64,000 nt of DNA from Molossus alvarezi (lineage: Eukaryota; Chordata; Mammalia; Chiroptera; Molossidae). Positions 43,503 to 54,619 of this stretch are shown here, piece after piece; within the stretch, counting starts at the first letter, position 1; the number at the start of each line of letters is the position of its first letter. The notes beneath the pieces were generated by a model. That model ran no database searches. It was not told where the DNA came from and worked only from the letters and a program-made list of their open reading frames with translations. Both the position numbers and the translations under genes were made by a program. The stretch lies in contig CM073895.1 of the NCBI GenBank assembly GCA_037176705.1, positions 310,001 to 374,000 of the forward strand, read 5' to 3'.

Positions 43503-44800
43503 GTGGGGCGGGCGGCACGTGAGCGGCAGAGCTCGGGTCTTCATGCAATGCGTCCCCCTGTGCACCCAGCAGGTGCCTGCCCCGCCCTGGCTCACAGCCA
43601 GGCCAGCATCTTCGCCCTGAACGGAGCCAGCAGACGCGGGGAGCAGGCTGCTTCCTCCAGTCAGACCGTGTGCAGCCCCCTGTCCTTCCTGTTTCCAAAT
43701 CGACCCCCGACAGCAACTTTATGACATGTCTCCTTCCTTCCACCAAATACGGCTCCCGGTCAGTGAGGTGCGCGAAGAAGTAGGGTCCTTGTGTTTGGAT
43801 CTCGACCCCAGAAGCAGCTGCCCTTCACATCCTCAAGCATTGTCTGTTCAGCCCGGTCGGCCGCAACCTCCAACTTCCCTCCACACGGGCCGGCCTGGCG
43901 ATGGTGAGCCCTGGCCTGTCCCAGCATGCCCCAGGTGGCAGCTGGCCACGGAGGAGGGGCCGCAGTGTCCAGCGTGTGACCGGCCTTGGTAATGACCTCC
44001 CACTAGCCTGGGCTGACACAGGCCACTGTGCTGCCTCTGAGCTCACCAAAGTCACACTGGTGCTGGCCAGGGCGCACTCGGGTCATCCGGTAGAGCCCAG
44101 GCAGGAGGTCGCAGAAGGGACACGAGCCTGCCGACTCCCAGCAGCTCCCTAGGTCATCCTCGGGGTCTGTGCTCCTGACCCGGATCTGCCCAGCTGGCGA
44201 AGGTCCCTCCGTCGGCCTTGTCTGGGTGACCCAAGGCAACCCCAGCTGGGGAGCCTCTAACCTCTCGAGCCCCTGTGGTGGGGCTGCCCTTCGGCTCCTG
44301 CTGGTCCAGTCCTGGGATGGGGATGCCTGGGCCCCAGGGCACCGTGGCTTCCTCGCTCACTGAGCTTCACCCTCCTCTCGAGCCCTGAGGAGGATCCCTG
44401 CGGGGGCCCTCCACCTCCGGGACCCCTTAGGGATCCCCCCTGAGGGAGGGAATGAGGGGCTGCTGGTGTCGCGCCTGGGGCCCCGCAGCCAGCCGGGGCA
44501 GCCGCGCTGGGCATCCAAGCGGCGGGTCCAAGAGCGGCATGGTGCCGCCCGCCATGCAGGCCCCACCCCCACAGCCAAAAATACCCATCCCAGGATCACA
44601 TGTCTCCTGCCAGCCATCGGGGCCCAGGCCACAAATAGATGGCATTTGAGGGGCCTCCAGCTACGTGAGGGACACCTCCTCGTGCGGTTGGACACTGACC
44701 AGCACGAGAATGCTGACCAGCGCTCAGCACTTCGGCCCCCTTGTCCTGGCCGGAGGCTGCTCTTTCCTCTTAAAGGGGCCCCACTGCTGTGAGACCTCAG
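43503..44800 (-). promoter_or_regulatory. PERM1 5' region, candidate muscle promoter
   Basis: Non-coding sequence upstream of the PERM1 ATG, which should hold an untranslated exon and promoter. Within 44560-44645 the minus strand shows ctatttgtgg, an acatgt E-box-like string and gtatttttgg next to a GGGGGTGGGG box. These are loosely MEF2/SRF- and CACC-like motifs often seen at muscle promoters. None is a perfect consensus, so the location is tentative. Confidence 0.3.
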
Positions 44801-45880
44801 ACCCCCTCCCCCATCACTTCACTGCCAGCAGCACCCCCGGGGCCAGTCCAGGCCCTCTGGGTCCTAGGGCTGTACCCTGACACCTGAGGGGAACGAAGGG
44901 AGTCGGAGTGACCAGCCGGGACATGATGGGCTCCAGAATGTCCCTTGAGGTCCTCTAGGGGTGGCCTGCTGCTGACCGGGGCTGGGCTCAAGGGGCTCGC
45001 TGGCCCCTCCCCTGGCAGCACTGCCCACCCTGCTAGGGGCTTGGGGGCACATGGGGGTGTGAAGGCTCTCAGGTGAGGGCACCCCAAGTGTGCATGGCCC
45101 TTGGACCTCTGGAGAGCGTGGGGAGGGGTCAGGGGAGAAAAGTGGGTCACTCCTGCCAGCATCTCCCCACCTAGGCTCCTGGAGAGGGGACCCGCAACGG
45201 GGGTGCCAAGAAAGGACTCTGGTGCTGCCAACCCCCAGGTGAACCAGTCACCCAGAGATGGGCAGGGGTGACGTGCCTCTGAAGAACAGCAGCCCCTCAC
45301 AGGACCCCCGAACACTTTTCCCAAAACCTCCCGTCCGGAGGGCGAGCCAGGAGGACCGTTTCACAGCCGAGTGGGTGAGGCACAGAGTGTGAGTGACCTG
45401 TGCGAGCCACAGCCAGCAAGGGCAGAGCTGGGGTCCGAAGCCCCTGCTGCGGGCCGTGCTCCAGCCGTCCTGGACCTGGGGCCGCGTGGCTGTCCCTGAG
45501 CAGGTCGCTGTGCAGCGCACGAGCCGCCCAGCTGGGGACACGAGCAGGAAGCAGGGGCAGGCAGCAGCCATCTACACGCAAGGAAGACCATTCCGACAGC
45601 GCCACCTCCTAAGGAGGAAGCAGAGAGCCTGGGACAGCAGTCCTGTGAGAGTCTGCAGGACAGCACCCGGGGGTGGGGACAGCAGGGCCAGGCACGGGGC
45701 TTTGAGCCTATTCCATGTGACAGGTGTGCAGGAAGCACCCAAGGGACAAATGGTAACTGCGCACATGGCATGGCCACGGCCAGATGCCACCCGAGAAGGT
45801 GAAGGCCTGCCACGCGCTCCTGGGCAGGCGAGCTGGCCTGGGGACCGTCACCCCCTGAACCTTTCTGCGCCTTCTGTCTT
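44801..45880. other. GC-rich intergenic sequence, no gene seen
   Basis: No conserved exon, SINE or LINE recognised. The open frames present are short and low-complexity, as expected by chance in GC-rich DNA. Confidence 0.5.
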
Positions 45881-45889
45881 GTGTCGCCT

Positions 45890-46540
45890 GTGAGGCTTCC
45901 TTACTAGTGACGCAAAACACTCCACGCTGGTCCCAACGTGGGATTTCGCCCACCAAGCAACTCTGCAACACCCATTTCAGCCCATCCTGACGCACTCTGG
46001 AGAGAGTGTCAGATCCCAGGTTGCGGGCTTGGTTCCACACGACTGTCCCCCCGCTGATGCCAGGTCCCACGACATTTGTCCAACTTGGCACACATCAGAG
46101 GTTCCCACGGTTGCTGCCCCTTGGACTGGACTCGTTTGCTGGAGCGGCTCACAGAACTCAGGGAAACTCTTATCTGTATTTGCCGGTTGATTATAAAGGG
46201 ACGTGACAAAGGACGCCAATGAGCATCCGGATGGAAGAGCTGTGGTCTGCGAGGCACGTGGACGGGGCCTCAGTGTCGCTGTCCCGCAGCTGCCCTGTCC
46301 ACTGCCCCAGCGCTCAGACCCAGACTGCATGCTTTCTCATGCCAGGGGGTCGGTCCCTCACTCTGGTTGCAGCCCCTGTCCCTTCTCCCCAGGATTTTCA
46401 CACACAAGGGCTGCAGATGCCACGTTTCCATCGTGGTTGGTCTTCCCGGTGCCCAGAGTCACCCAGGAGCTGACTCAGAACAAGGTGCTGCTGGTGCCCG
46501 TGTCGCCCAGGAAATGACAAGGATTCAGGAGCTCTGTGCC
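45890..46540. repeat. Ancient interspersed repeat relic (LTR- or DNA-transposon-like)
   Basis: The segment around 46130-46215 (ggagcggctcacagaactc, then a ccggttgattataaaggg-like string) resembles a widespread mammalian repeat. It is heavily mutated with no intact terminal structure. The family is not resolved by eye. Confidence 0.35.
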
Positions 46541-47930
46541 AGGAACCAGCGTCAGAGACCAGCCTGCACATTTGCTCTGAGCTCACGGTCACGTCCTTCC
46601 CTCCGCATCACCGTCCGGCTGGAGCCAGCAGCTGGGGCTGGGACTTGGGTGGAGCAGTGATGCTGTGACCATTCTGGAACATCCTTTTGGCAAATGTGTG
46701 TCTGCGGTGTTGGAGAATGGTTGGGTCGGGGCGGTTGTCCAGCCCAGGGGTCCTCCCCCCCGGGTTCTGCGTTCCCGCCAGCAGGGGGACATGCCCAGGT
46801 CTGTGTGCCTGGCCTCCTGCCGGTCCTGGTGGTCACCGTGCTTTAATTCCTGGACAAGCGGCAGGCTCCTGGCCGGTCCCATCTTCTCCAGGGGCGTTTG
46901 CCGCTTGCTTTTCTAGGCTTTCTTATGGATTTGTGGGAGTTCTCACACTGTGGAGCTGGATCTGATTAAATGTTTACAGTTTGAATATTGCCTCCCTCTG
47001 TCTCGCTTTTTCAGTCTTCAGGGTGCCTTTGGATGAACAAACATTTAAATGGATACAATTCAAATTGTATCCTAGTCATAAATTGTATCCTAGTCCAAGC
47101 TGCCCCGTTTCCAATTTTCTGTTCCCCTGAGCTCCCTGCCGCCCAAAGTCTGGAAGGCGGCCTCCCTGGTCTGCCTTTCTCCTCGGACCGGACCCAGGGG
47201 CCTCAGGACGCGGGGTGACAGGCGGTGCGGTCACTGTTTCCACGTGGACACCAGGGTCACGTCTGGGCTCTGGGGGTGCACGTGTGTGCGGACCTGCACG
47301 CGCAGACGAGCGGGGCTGCCCCGGGGGAAGGGGAAGGGGGTTTGCAGCAGGGGCTTTTCGACAATTGCCCGGGGGCCCGGAAGAAGAGAAGACAGGGTCA
47401 CCGGAGGCGGGAGGCTGGTTCGGGTGCGGGAAGTGGGGTGGCCGAGGAGGAGGCCATGCAAGGGCCCAGAGGCCTTCGGAAGACCAGCTGTCCCCGGAGT
47501 TGTTCCCCCGCCATCAGGGACCTCTGGGTGGGGGTGTCCGCCGTGGGGAGGAGAGCAGGCGGGGCTCTGCGGCACGTGGTCGGACCCGGACCGGCTCCTG
47601 CGTGGAGCTGGGGAGTCAGGCGAGACCAGCACCTGGGCGCAGGGGGCGCCTGAACGCACCGCCCGCGAGCAGTGGGGGGGGGGGGGCGGGCGCTGTCGGA
47701 AAGGGTTGGACCGGCAGCAGCCTGCTGTACCCCTGCGGCCACCAGAGGGCACCAGGACCCCACTGGAAGCCAACAGAGTCCCCCCCCAAACCCACACACT
47801 TCTGGGGAGCCAGGGCCCCCCCTGGTGAAGGCTTGCAGCCCCTTTGAACCCTGGACCTTGAGGCAGTAAACACTAAAACAAGAGCCAACTTTTGAGGAGC
47901 AGCTATTACATGCCAGGCAGTCTTACATGC
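46541..47930. other. Intergenic sequence, mostly unique; small L1-like patch
   Basis: No gene found. A short AT-rich patch at about 46910-47060 resembles antisense L1 ORF2 sequence. From 47150 to 47860 the DNA becomes CpG-rich without any recognisable exon; a 10-base G run occurs near 47676. Confidence 0.4.
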
Positions 47931-48890
47931 TTTTTACAAATCATAGGCTTTTTATTTAAAAATTGTAAATAGTATTGAGGTATAGACGATACACTGCACC
48001 TATTTACAGTGTAGAATTCGCCCTGGCTGGTTTGCTCAGTGGTTAGAGCGCTGGCCCGCTGTCCAGAGAGGCCCGGGTTCGGTTCCGCTAAGGGCATGTA
48101 CCTCAGTTGCAGTCTGTCCCCGCCCCTGGTTGGGTCGTGCAAGAGGCAGCCACTCATGTGTCCCTTTCACATCGATGTTTCTCTCTCTCTCTCTCCCTCC
48201 CACTCTATCTGAACAAAAAAAAAAAAAAAAAAGGAAAAAAATGTCCTCGGGTGAGGATAAAAAAAAGAAATGACTGGTCAAATCTTTTGCCTATTTTTGT
48301 AACTGGGTTAGTTCTTTTCTTGTTGTCGAACCTTGAGAGATCTTTGAATAGTTGAGATCTTTGAACCTAAGTCCCTCATCAGATGTGTTATTGGCAAATA
48401 TTTTCTGCTAGTCTACGGCTCCTCTTTTTATTTTCTTAAAAATGTCTCTTGAAGAGAAGAAGTTAAAATTTTATCTGTTTTTCTTTCATGGATTGTGTGT
48501 GTGTATGTGTGTGTGTGGTATCTAGGAAATCTTTGCCTAACCAAAATGTTCTAAGTTTTCTCCAGAAAGTTTCAGGTTTTGCATTTAAGTCCATGACCTA
48601 TTTTGAGTTCACCTGTACACATGGTGTGAGGCATGGTTCAGGTTATTTTGTTTGCATACAGATGTACAGTTGTTCCTGGTCTGTTTGTTGAAAACACTCT
48701 CTGTTCTCCAGGAAATTAATTACCTTTGCACCTTTGTTGAAAATCAACCACCTAGGTATGGTTAGGTCTATTTATAGAGCTCTAGGGGATAGTTTTCACT
48801 TGTAACACTTTAAAGATGCTCCACTGTCTCCTCATGTACATTTTCCCAGCAATAAATCTGCTGTCATTTTATCTTTCTTCCTCTGTGTAT
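47930..48890 (-). mobile_element. Degraded L1 3' fragment (antisense), interrupted by a SINE
   Basis: The plus strand shows the familiar reverse complement of the 3' part of a mammalian L1: attgaggtatag near 47974, then cctcatcagatgtgtta and ggcaaatattttctgc near 48375-48400, then tgcctaacc and tttgagttcacctg. It is full of indels and stops. A VES SINE at 48020-48270 is inserted in it. Confidence 0.75.
48020..48270 (+). mobile_element. VES-type SINE
   Basis: Has the ccctggctggtttgctcagtggttagagcg head, gggttcggttcc B box, CT-rich body, an 18-base A run and the cctcgggtgaggataaaa end. No clean target duplication is visible. Confidence 0.9.
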
Positions 48891-49065
48891 AACGTTTTTT
48901 CTCTAGCAGTAATTAAAACTTTTTCTTTATTGCCGTTTTTTGTAGGGAGGGGGGTTATATAATTCACACATCATACAGTTCATCCATTTAAATTAAATGG
49001 TTTTAGTATGGTCACAGAGTTGTACAACCATTATCATAATCAAGTTTAAAACATTTCTATTACCC

Positions 49066-49168
49066 GCTCTGGCCGGTTTGGCTCAGTGGTTGGAGCATCG
49101 GCCTGTGGACCAGAGAGTCCCAGGTTTGGTTCCCACTAGGGGCACGTACCAAAATAAATTAATAAAAT
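49066..49168 (+). mobile_element. Head-only (tRNA-domain) SINE insertion
   Basis: Only the tRNA-like head is present, ending at ggcacgtacc, followed by an A/T-rich tail (aaaataaattaataaaat). A perfect 18-bp target duplication, aaaacatttctattaccc, flanks it (49048-49065 and 49169-49186). This shows it inserted in this short form rather than being deleted later. Confidence 0.88.
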
Positions 49169-50839
49169 AAAACATTTCTATTACCCCACAAGGGACCCCA
49201 TCTTATTCCCCTCAATCTCTCCCAGCTCCAAGAAATCACTGACCTACTTTCTATCAATTTGCATATTCTGAACAGTTCACATAAACGGGATCACAAACAC
49301 ATGGCCTTTGTGACTGCTTTTTCCACTGAGCATGGTATTCTCGAGATTTGTCCGTGTTGCATGAGTCACATATCAGTACTTCATACCTCTTTATTGCCAA
49401 ATAATATTTCTTTATATGGATATGCACATTTATTTATCCATCCGTCAGCTGACGGACACTTGGATTATTTCTACTTCTTGGTGGCTATTATGGATAATAC
49501 TGCCATGGACATTTGTGGACAAGTTTTTCTGTGGACATTTGCTTTCATTTCTCTTGGGTCCAGGCCCAGGAGTGGAATTATGCTAACTCTACAGTTAATC
49601 TTCTGAGGAACTTCCAGACTTTTTCTAAAGTGGATGCACCATTTTACATTCTTACCAACAATGTATAAGTGTTCCGATTTCTCCACAAGTTCCTAACACT
49701 TGTTATTATCTGCCTTTTTAATTATAGCTGTCTTAGTGAGGGTGAAGTGGTATATCGCATGGTGGTTTTGATTTAAATTTTCATGACGGCTAATGATATT
49801 GAGCCTCTTTTTATGTGCTTATTGGCTCAATTGTGTATCTTTGGAGAAATATCTATTCAGATTTTTCACCCATGTTTTTAGTTGGACTATTTATCTTTTT
49901 ATTATTGAGTTGAGAGAGCTATTTATATATTCTAAATACCAATCCCTTGTCAATATGTTTTGCAAATATTTTCTCACCTTCTGTGTGTCTTTTCAGTTTT
50001 TGTTAATGTCCTTTGAAGCACAAAAGATTTTCATTTTTATGAAGTCCAGTTTTTTGTTTTTTGTTTTTGTCACTTATGCTTTGAACATCACCATTGTGAA
50101 GGTCTGGGGTCCTTCACCACCCAAGATCACAAAGATTTGCTCCTACATTTTCTTCTAAGAGTTTTGTGGTTTTAGCTCTTACATTTATGTGTTTCAGTCA
50201 CTGTGAGTGAATTTTGGTGCAGGGTGTGAGGTAGGGGTCCAACTTTAGTTTTTGCACATGGATGTTTAGGTGTCCCGGCACCATCTGTTGAAAAGAGTGT
50301 TCTTCCCCCCCCACTGAATTGTCTTGAATCTTTGTTGAAATGAACTGACTATAACAGTGAAGACTTGTTTCTGAACACTCAGTTCTATTTCATCAGTCTC
50401 TATGTCTAACCTCATACTAGTGCCAGATTGTCCTGATTATTGTAGCTTTGTAGTAAGCTTTGAAATCAGAGGGATTGAGTCCTCCAACTCCATTCTTCTT
50501 TTTCAAGAGTATTTTGGATAACAGAAACTTGTCGATTTCTGCAAACATGTTAGCTTGGGCTTTGGTTGACATTGTGTTGAACTTATAAATCAATTGAAGA
50601 AGTCCTGTCATCTTAACAATGTAAATCCTCAGATCCACAGGCATGGAATAGCTTTCCATTTATCTGTGTCTTAGTTTCTTTCAACAATATTGTGTAGTTT
50701 TCAAAATATAAGTTTCACACCTCTTGTTTTAATGTATTCCTAAGTATTTCACACTTTTTTATGTTATTATAAATGGCATAGATTTCTTAATTTCGTGCTC
50801 ACATTGTTTGTTGCCAGTGTATGAAAATACAATTGGTTT

Positions 50840-51061
50840 AAAAAACTTTTTTTTTTCCTTTATTGATTTTGAGATAGAGAGGAAGGGAGAGGGAGAGAGA
50901 GACAGAGACATCGATGAGAGGGAACATCGACTGGCTGCTTCCTGCATGCTCCCCACTGGGGCTCTGGCCCACAAGCTGGGCATGTGTCCTGACTGGGAAT
51001 TGAATCAGCGACCTCCTGGTGCTGGGCCGATACTCAACCACTGAGCCACATTGGCCAGTCT
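50840..51061 (-). mobile_element. VES-type SINE (second subfamily), antisense
   Basis: The minus strand shows the head with the B-box region, the ccccagtggggagcatgcag body and an aaaatcaataaagg-type tail, seen on plus as a T run at 50848-50857. Flanks acaattggttt (50829-50839) and acagttggttt (51062-51072) are a target duplication with one difference. Confidence 0.9.
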
Positions 51062-51423
51062 ACAGTTGGTTTTGAAATGTTGATCTTGTCTGGAACCTTG
51101 CTTCACTCACTTATTGGTTCTAATAGTTTTGTAGTGGATTTCTTAGGATTTTCTATTATAAGATCATGTCATTTGAATGTAGATAGTTTTAGGTCTTCCT
51201 TCCCAAGCTGGATGTCTTTTGTTTAATTTTCTTGACTAACTGGCTGCCCTGGAACTTCCTACTCTGTTGAAGAGAGTGGTAAGAGCAAACGGCATCGTTT
51301 TCTATGTGTCTTAGCAATTCAATTATAATGCTGCTTGGTGCAGGTTTCTTAAAACTTCTTGCGCTTGAGATTCATGGAGCTTCTTGGATCTGTTGGTTTA
51401 GTTTACATCAAGATTGGAAAAAT

Positions 51424-51594
51424 CACCTGGCCAGTGTGGACTGAGAGGTCCCGGTTTGATTCCTGGTCAGGGCACATGCCTGGGTTGTGGGCTTGATCCC
51501 CAGCAGGGGGCGTGCAGGAGGCAACCAATCAATGTGTGTCTCTCACATGGATGTTTTTCTCTCTCCCTTCCTCTCTCTCTAAAATAATGAATAA
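51424..51594 (+). mobile_element. VES-type SINE split by a later SINE
   Basis: The head lacks part of the A-box region (ctggccagtgtggactgagagg). The body has gatccccagcagggggcgtgcagg. Its tail is cut at 51594 by the next SINE and resumes at 51845-51874. Outer duplications agattggaaaaat (51411-51423) and agactggaaaaat (51875-51887) show it was the first of the two to insert. Confidence 0.88.
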
Positions 51595-51807
51595 GCCTGG
51601 CTGGTGTGGCTCAGTGGTGGAGCGTGGGCCCCTGCACCAAGAGGTCTCCGGTTCGATTCCCAGTCAGGGCACATGCCCATGTTGAGGTCCTGATCCCCAG
51701 TGGGGGGCATGCAGGAGGCGGCCAATCGATGTTCTGTCTCATTGATGTTTCTATCTCTCCCTCTCCCTTCTTCTCTCTAAAATCAATAAAGAAAAATATT
51801 TAAAAAA

Positions 51808-51844
<37 letters not shown>
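51595..51844 (+). mobile_element. VES-type SINE nested in the tail of another
   Basis: A complete second-subfamily element ending tctctctaaaatcaataaag, then a long (AAAT)n tail. Perfect 14-bp duplications aaaataatgaataa at 51581-51594 and 51845-51858 show insertion into the A-rich tail of the older SINE. Confidence 0.92.
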
Positions 51845-51846
<2 letters not shown>

Positions 51847-52519
51847 AATAATGAATAAAATTATATTTTTTAAAAGACTGGAAAAATTCCAGCCATTATT
51901 TCTTCAAATGACGTGATTTCTCCCCTCCTTCTGGGACTCCAAGTACGTGTAAATCAGGGCCCTTGGAGTTGTCCCACAGCTCACTAACACTCCCTTCTTG
52001 TCTTTTTTTCCTGTTTTTTCATCTTTTTTATTTTTAATAGTTTGTTACGTTTGCAGCTTACTAGTACTTTCTTCCTCAATGTCTGATGTGCTATCAATCC
52101 CGTCCAATGTGGTTCTGGTATCAGATATTGTCATTTTCATCTTCTACAGAAGCAGGGTCTTCCATACGTTCAATGTCTGACAGAATTCGGTCTTTCCTCT
52201 GGCTCCTTGAACACATGAAGTACAGCTCTGAAGCCCTCGTTCACTCTTCTGTCTTCCATGACATTTCGGAGTGGCTTTCGACTGACTGACTTTCGTCTTC
52301 CTTATGGGTCATACCTTTCTGCTTCTTTGTACGCCTGGTAACTTGGTACTGAACACAGTGAGTTTAACATGTCAGGCGCTGGACATCTGTGCGCTCCGAT
52401 GCGTGTTCTTGGCTTTGTTCCGGGTGCAGGTGAATTACTCGGAAGCAGTTTGATGCTTCCAGGCTTTGTTTGTGAACTTCGTTAGGCACAGATGGACCTT
52501 TTACTAAAAAGTCGCCCGC

Positions 52520-54605
52520 GACTTCCGGTCAAGATGGTGGCGTAGGTAAACGCGGTATCGCGTCCTCCCACAACCACATCAAAGTTACAACTAAACTAAA
52601 GAACAACCATCATTCAAAACCGCCTGAAATCAAGCTGAATGGAAGTCGTTCAACTACGGAACTAAGGGGAAAAAAAAAAAGCAGCTACATCCAGACCGGT
52701 GCCCCGTTCAGGGTTCCAGTGCCAGGAAGAGAATCCCCATAACTTCTGGCTGGAAAAACCAGCGGGAACTGAGGCTCAGGGAGGCTGAGGCAGCTGGAGC
52801 CCCAGGCAGCTCCCTAAAGGGCCCGCGCACGGACTTATCGGACTCTCTCCCTCTAAGCTCGGAGGGGAGGCAGCTCGAGGGGCACCAGAGACATACAGGG
52901 AAGAACTGAGCTGTTTGGCACTGGAGCGAGGGCTGGAGAGGGGCCTTCATCGGGGACAAACGTGCTGTAAGAGGCCTTTGTTCCTTTGGTGAGCCCTTCC
53001 CGGGGGCGGCAGACAGAAGCCATATCTGGGACTCCAGCAACCTGGCTCGCACTGGTAGCCCCGCCCTGCTGACTCCTTGAGGCCCCGCCCCGCCCCGCCC
53101 CACACAACTTTCAAGCTGTTGTCACTTGCTTAACCATAGGATTGGCCGGTCTTGGATCCTGCTTCAGGTTTTTCCTAAATTCTTTCAAACGAGCAGCACC
53201 GGGTCTCAGCGAGCCCCATACCGCTCATTAAGTAATACACAGAAACAAACACAGGGAGGCAGCCAAAATGAGGATACAAAGAAACAGGTCCCAAATGAAA
53301 GAACAGAACAAAACCCCAATAAAAGAACTAAGCGAAAGGGAGATAAGCAACCTAACAGATACTGAGTTCAAAATACTGCTTATAAGGATGCTCAATGAAC
53401 TTAGTGAGAACCTCAGTGAACTTAGGGAGGGCATCAAGAGCATAAAAAAGGACCAGTTAGAAATCATGGATACACAGTTAGAATTAAAGGAGGCATTAAC
53501 TGAAATAAAGAATAATTTACACAGCTTCAATAATAGAGTATGTAGATCCAAGGAGCAAACCATCGATTTGGAATATAAGGAAGCAAAAAATCCCCAATCA
53601 GAAGAGCAAAAAGAAAAAAGAATCCAAAAAAATGAGGATAGAGTAAGGAGCCTCTGGGATAACTTCAAGCGTGCCAACATTCACATCTTGGGGGTGCCCG
53701 AAGGAGAAGAGAGAGAACAAGAAATCGAAAACCTGTTTGAAACAATAATGGCAGAAAACTTTCCTAACTTGGTGAAGGAAACAGACATACAAGTCCAGGA
53801 AGCACAGAGAGTCCCAAACAAGATGAACCCCAAGAGGCACACACCAAGACACATCATCATCAAAATGCAAAAGGTTCAAGACAAAGAGAGAATATTAAAA
53901 GCAGCAAGAGAAAGGCAGATAGTTACCTACAAGGGAGTACCCATTAGGCTGTCAGCTGATTTCTCAAAAGAAACTTTGCAGGCCAGAAGGGAGTGGCAAG
54001 AAATATTTAGAGTGATGAAAACCAAGAACCTACAACCAAAATTACTCTATCCTGCAAAGCTGTCATTTAGAATCGATGGACATACAAAAACTTTCCCAGA
54101 CAAGAAAAAGTTAAAGGAGTTCATCACCACCAAACCATTATTATATGAAATGATGAAGGGTCTTTTTGAAGAAAAAGATAAAATGTATGAACAAACAAAA
54201 TGGCAATGAATGCATATCTATCAACAATGGAATCTACAAACAAAATGAACAGGAAGAACAGAAACATTCTCATAGATACAGAGAACATTTTGGTGGTTGC
54301 CAGTTGGGAAGGGGATTGGGGGAATGGGTGAAAAAGGTGAAGGGATTAAGAAGCACAAATTCATCGCTAGACTGACAAACCTCAAAGGGAAAGGGGTTGG
54401 GAGGGTGGGAAGAAATAAACCAAAGAACTTATATGCATAACCAATGGACACAGACAATAATGTGGGAAAAGGTGGGAGGGGGGCGGGAGTGGGGAGGAGG
54501 GGGTCAATGGGGGAAAAATGTGGAACATCTGTAATACATTTTACATCCAACAATAAAGATTTGGAAAAAAAATAAATAAATAAAAAAAATAAAAAATAAA
54601 AAAAT
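52520..54605 (+). mobile_element. Half-L1 (HAL1-type) non-autonomous retrotransposon, full length
   Basis: A 2.09-kb element flanked by perfect 14-bp duplications, aaaaagtcgcccgc (52506-52519 and 54606-54619). Order: an L1-like 5' UTR of about 750 bases starting gacttccggtcaagatggtgg (its aagatgg is YY1-like), a complete ORF1 (53268-54209), then directly an L1-type 3' UTR with a G-rich run (54470-54510), AATAAA at 54552-54557 and an (A)nT-rich tail. No endonuclease or reverse-transcriptase sequence lies between ORF1 and the 3' UTR. That defines the half-L1 class, which must borrow reverse transcriptase from a full L1. Intact ends, duplication and ORF indicate a recent insertion. Confidence 0.88.
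53268..54209 (+). CDS. L1 ORF1p-like RNA-binding protein of the half-L1
   Basis: An uninterrupted 313-residue frame beginning MRIQRNRSQ. Residues about 25-125 form a Glu/Lys/Leu-rich coiled coil (NELSENLSELREGIKSIKKD) suited to trimerisation. An RRM-like domain follows (about 130-225: RANIHILGVPEGEE, then TPRHIIIKMQKVQDKERIL). A basic C-terminal domain (about 226-300) has YKGVPIRLSADFSKETLQAR and YPAKLSFRIDG. This order matches mammalian L1 ORF1p (human about 338 aa), a nucleic-acid chaperone that packages L1 RNA. I see no stop or frameshift. Expression is unknown. Confidence 0.9.
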   Translation: MRIQRNRSQMKEQNKTPIKELSEREISNLTDTEFKILLIRMLNELSENLSELREGIKSIKKDQLEIMDTQLELKEALTEIKNNLHSFNNRVCRSKEQTIDLEYKEAKNPQSEEQKEKRIQKNEDRVRSLWDNFKRANIHILGVPEGEEREQEIENLFETIMAENFPNLVKETDIQVQEAQRVPNKMNPKRHTPRHIIIKMQKVQDKERILKAARERQIVTYKGVPIRLSADFSKETLQARREWQEIFRVMKTKNLQPKLLYPAKLSFRIDGHTKTFPDKKKLKEFITTKPLLYEMMKGLFEEKDKMYEQTKWQ

Positions 54606-54619
54606 AAAAAGTCGCCCGC

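Larger units (their letters stand above)
48930..51300 (-). mobile_element. Old L1 3' portion (antisense), about 2.3 kb
   Basis: On the plus strand this runs from an L1 3' UTR-like start (taattcacacatcatacag) through sequence complementary to the ORF2 C-terminal and reverse-transcriptase region, such as gtggacatttgctttcattt near 49530, tgcaaatattttctcacc near 49961, and gtttgttgccagtgtatg near 50806. Frames are broken throughout, so it cannot make protein. It repeats part of the fragment at 47930-48890, so these are two separate insertions. Two SINEs interrupt it. Confidence 0.8.
51300..52505. mobile_element. Old LINE-like relic hosting SINEs and the half-L1
   Basis: AT-rich degraded sequence that includes cattatttcttcaaatgacg and tgtcccacagctcactaac, strings I associate with antisense relics of old L1 elements. 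It continues after the half-L1 at 54620. No open frame. Family identification is tentative. Confidence 0.5.

Noticed and set aside
43503..43595. Upstream in-frame ATG extending PERM1 by 31 residues
   Set aside because: The added peptide does not match the family N-terminus, and MENFQYSVQLSDQDW is the conserved start.
47210..47850. CpG-rich region with several overlapping open frames, possible gene
   Set aside because: No conserved peptide, consistent splice site set or promoter motif; low-complexity translations in every frame.
48930..51300. Potential active L1 ORF2
   Set aside because: Antisense, 5'-truncated and riddled with stops and frameshifts; interrupted by two SINEs.
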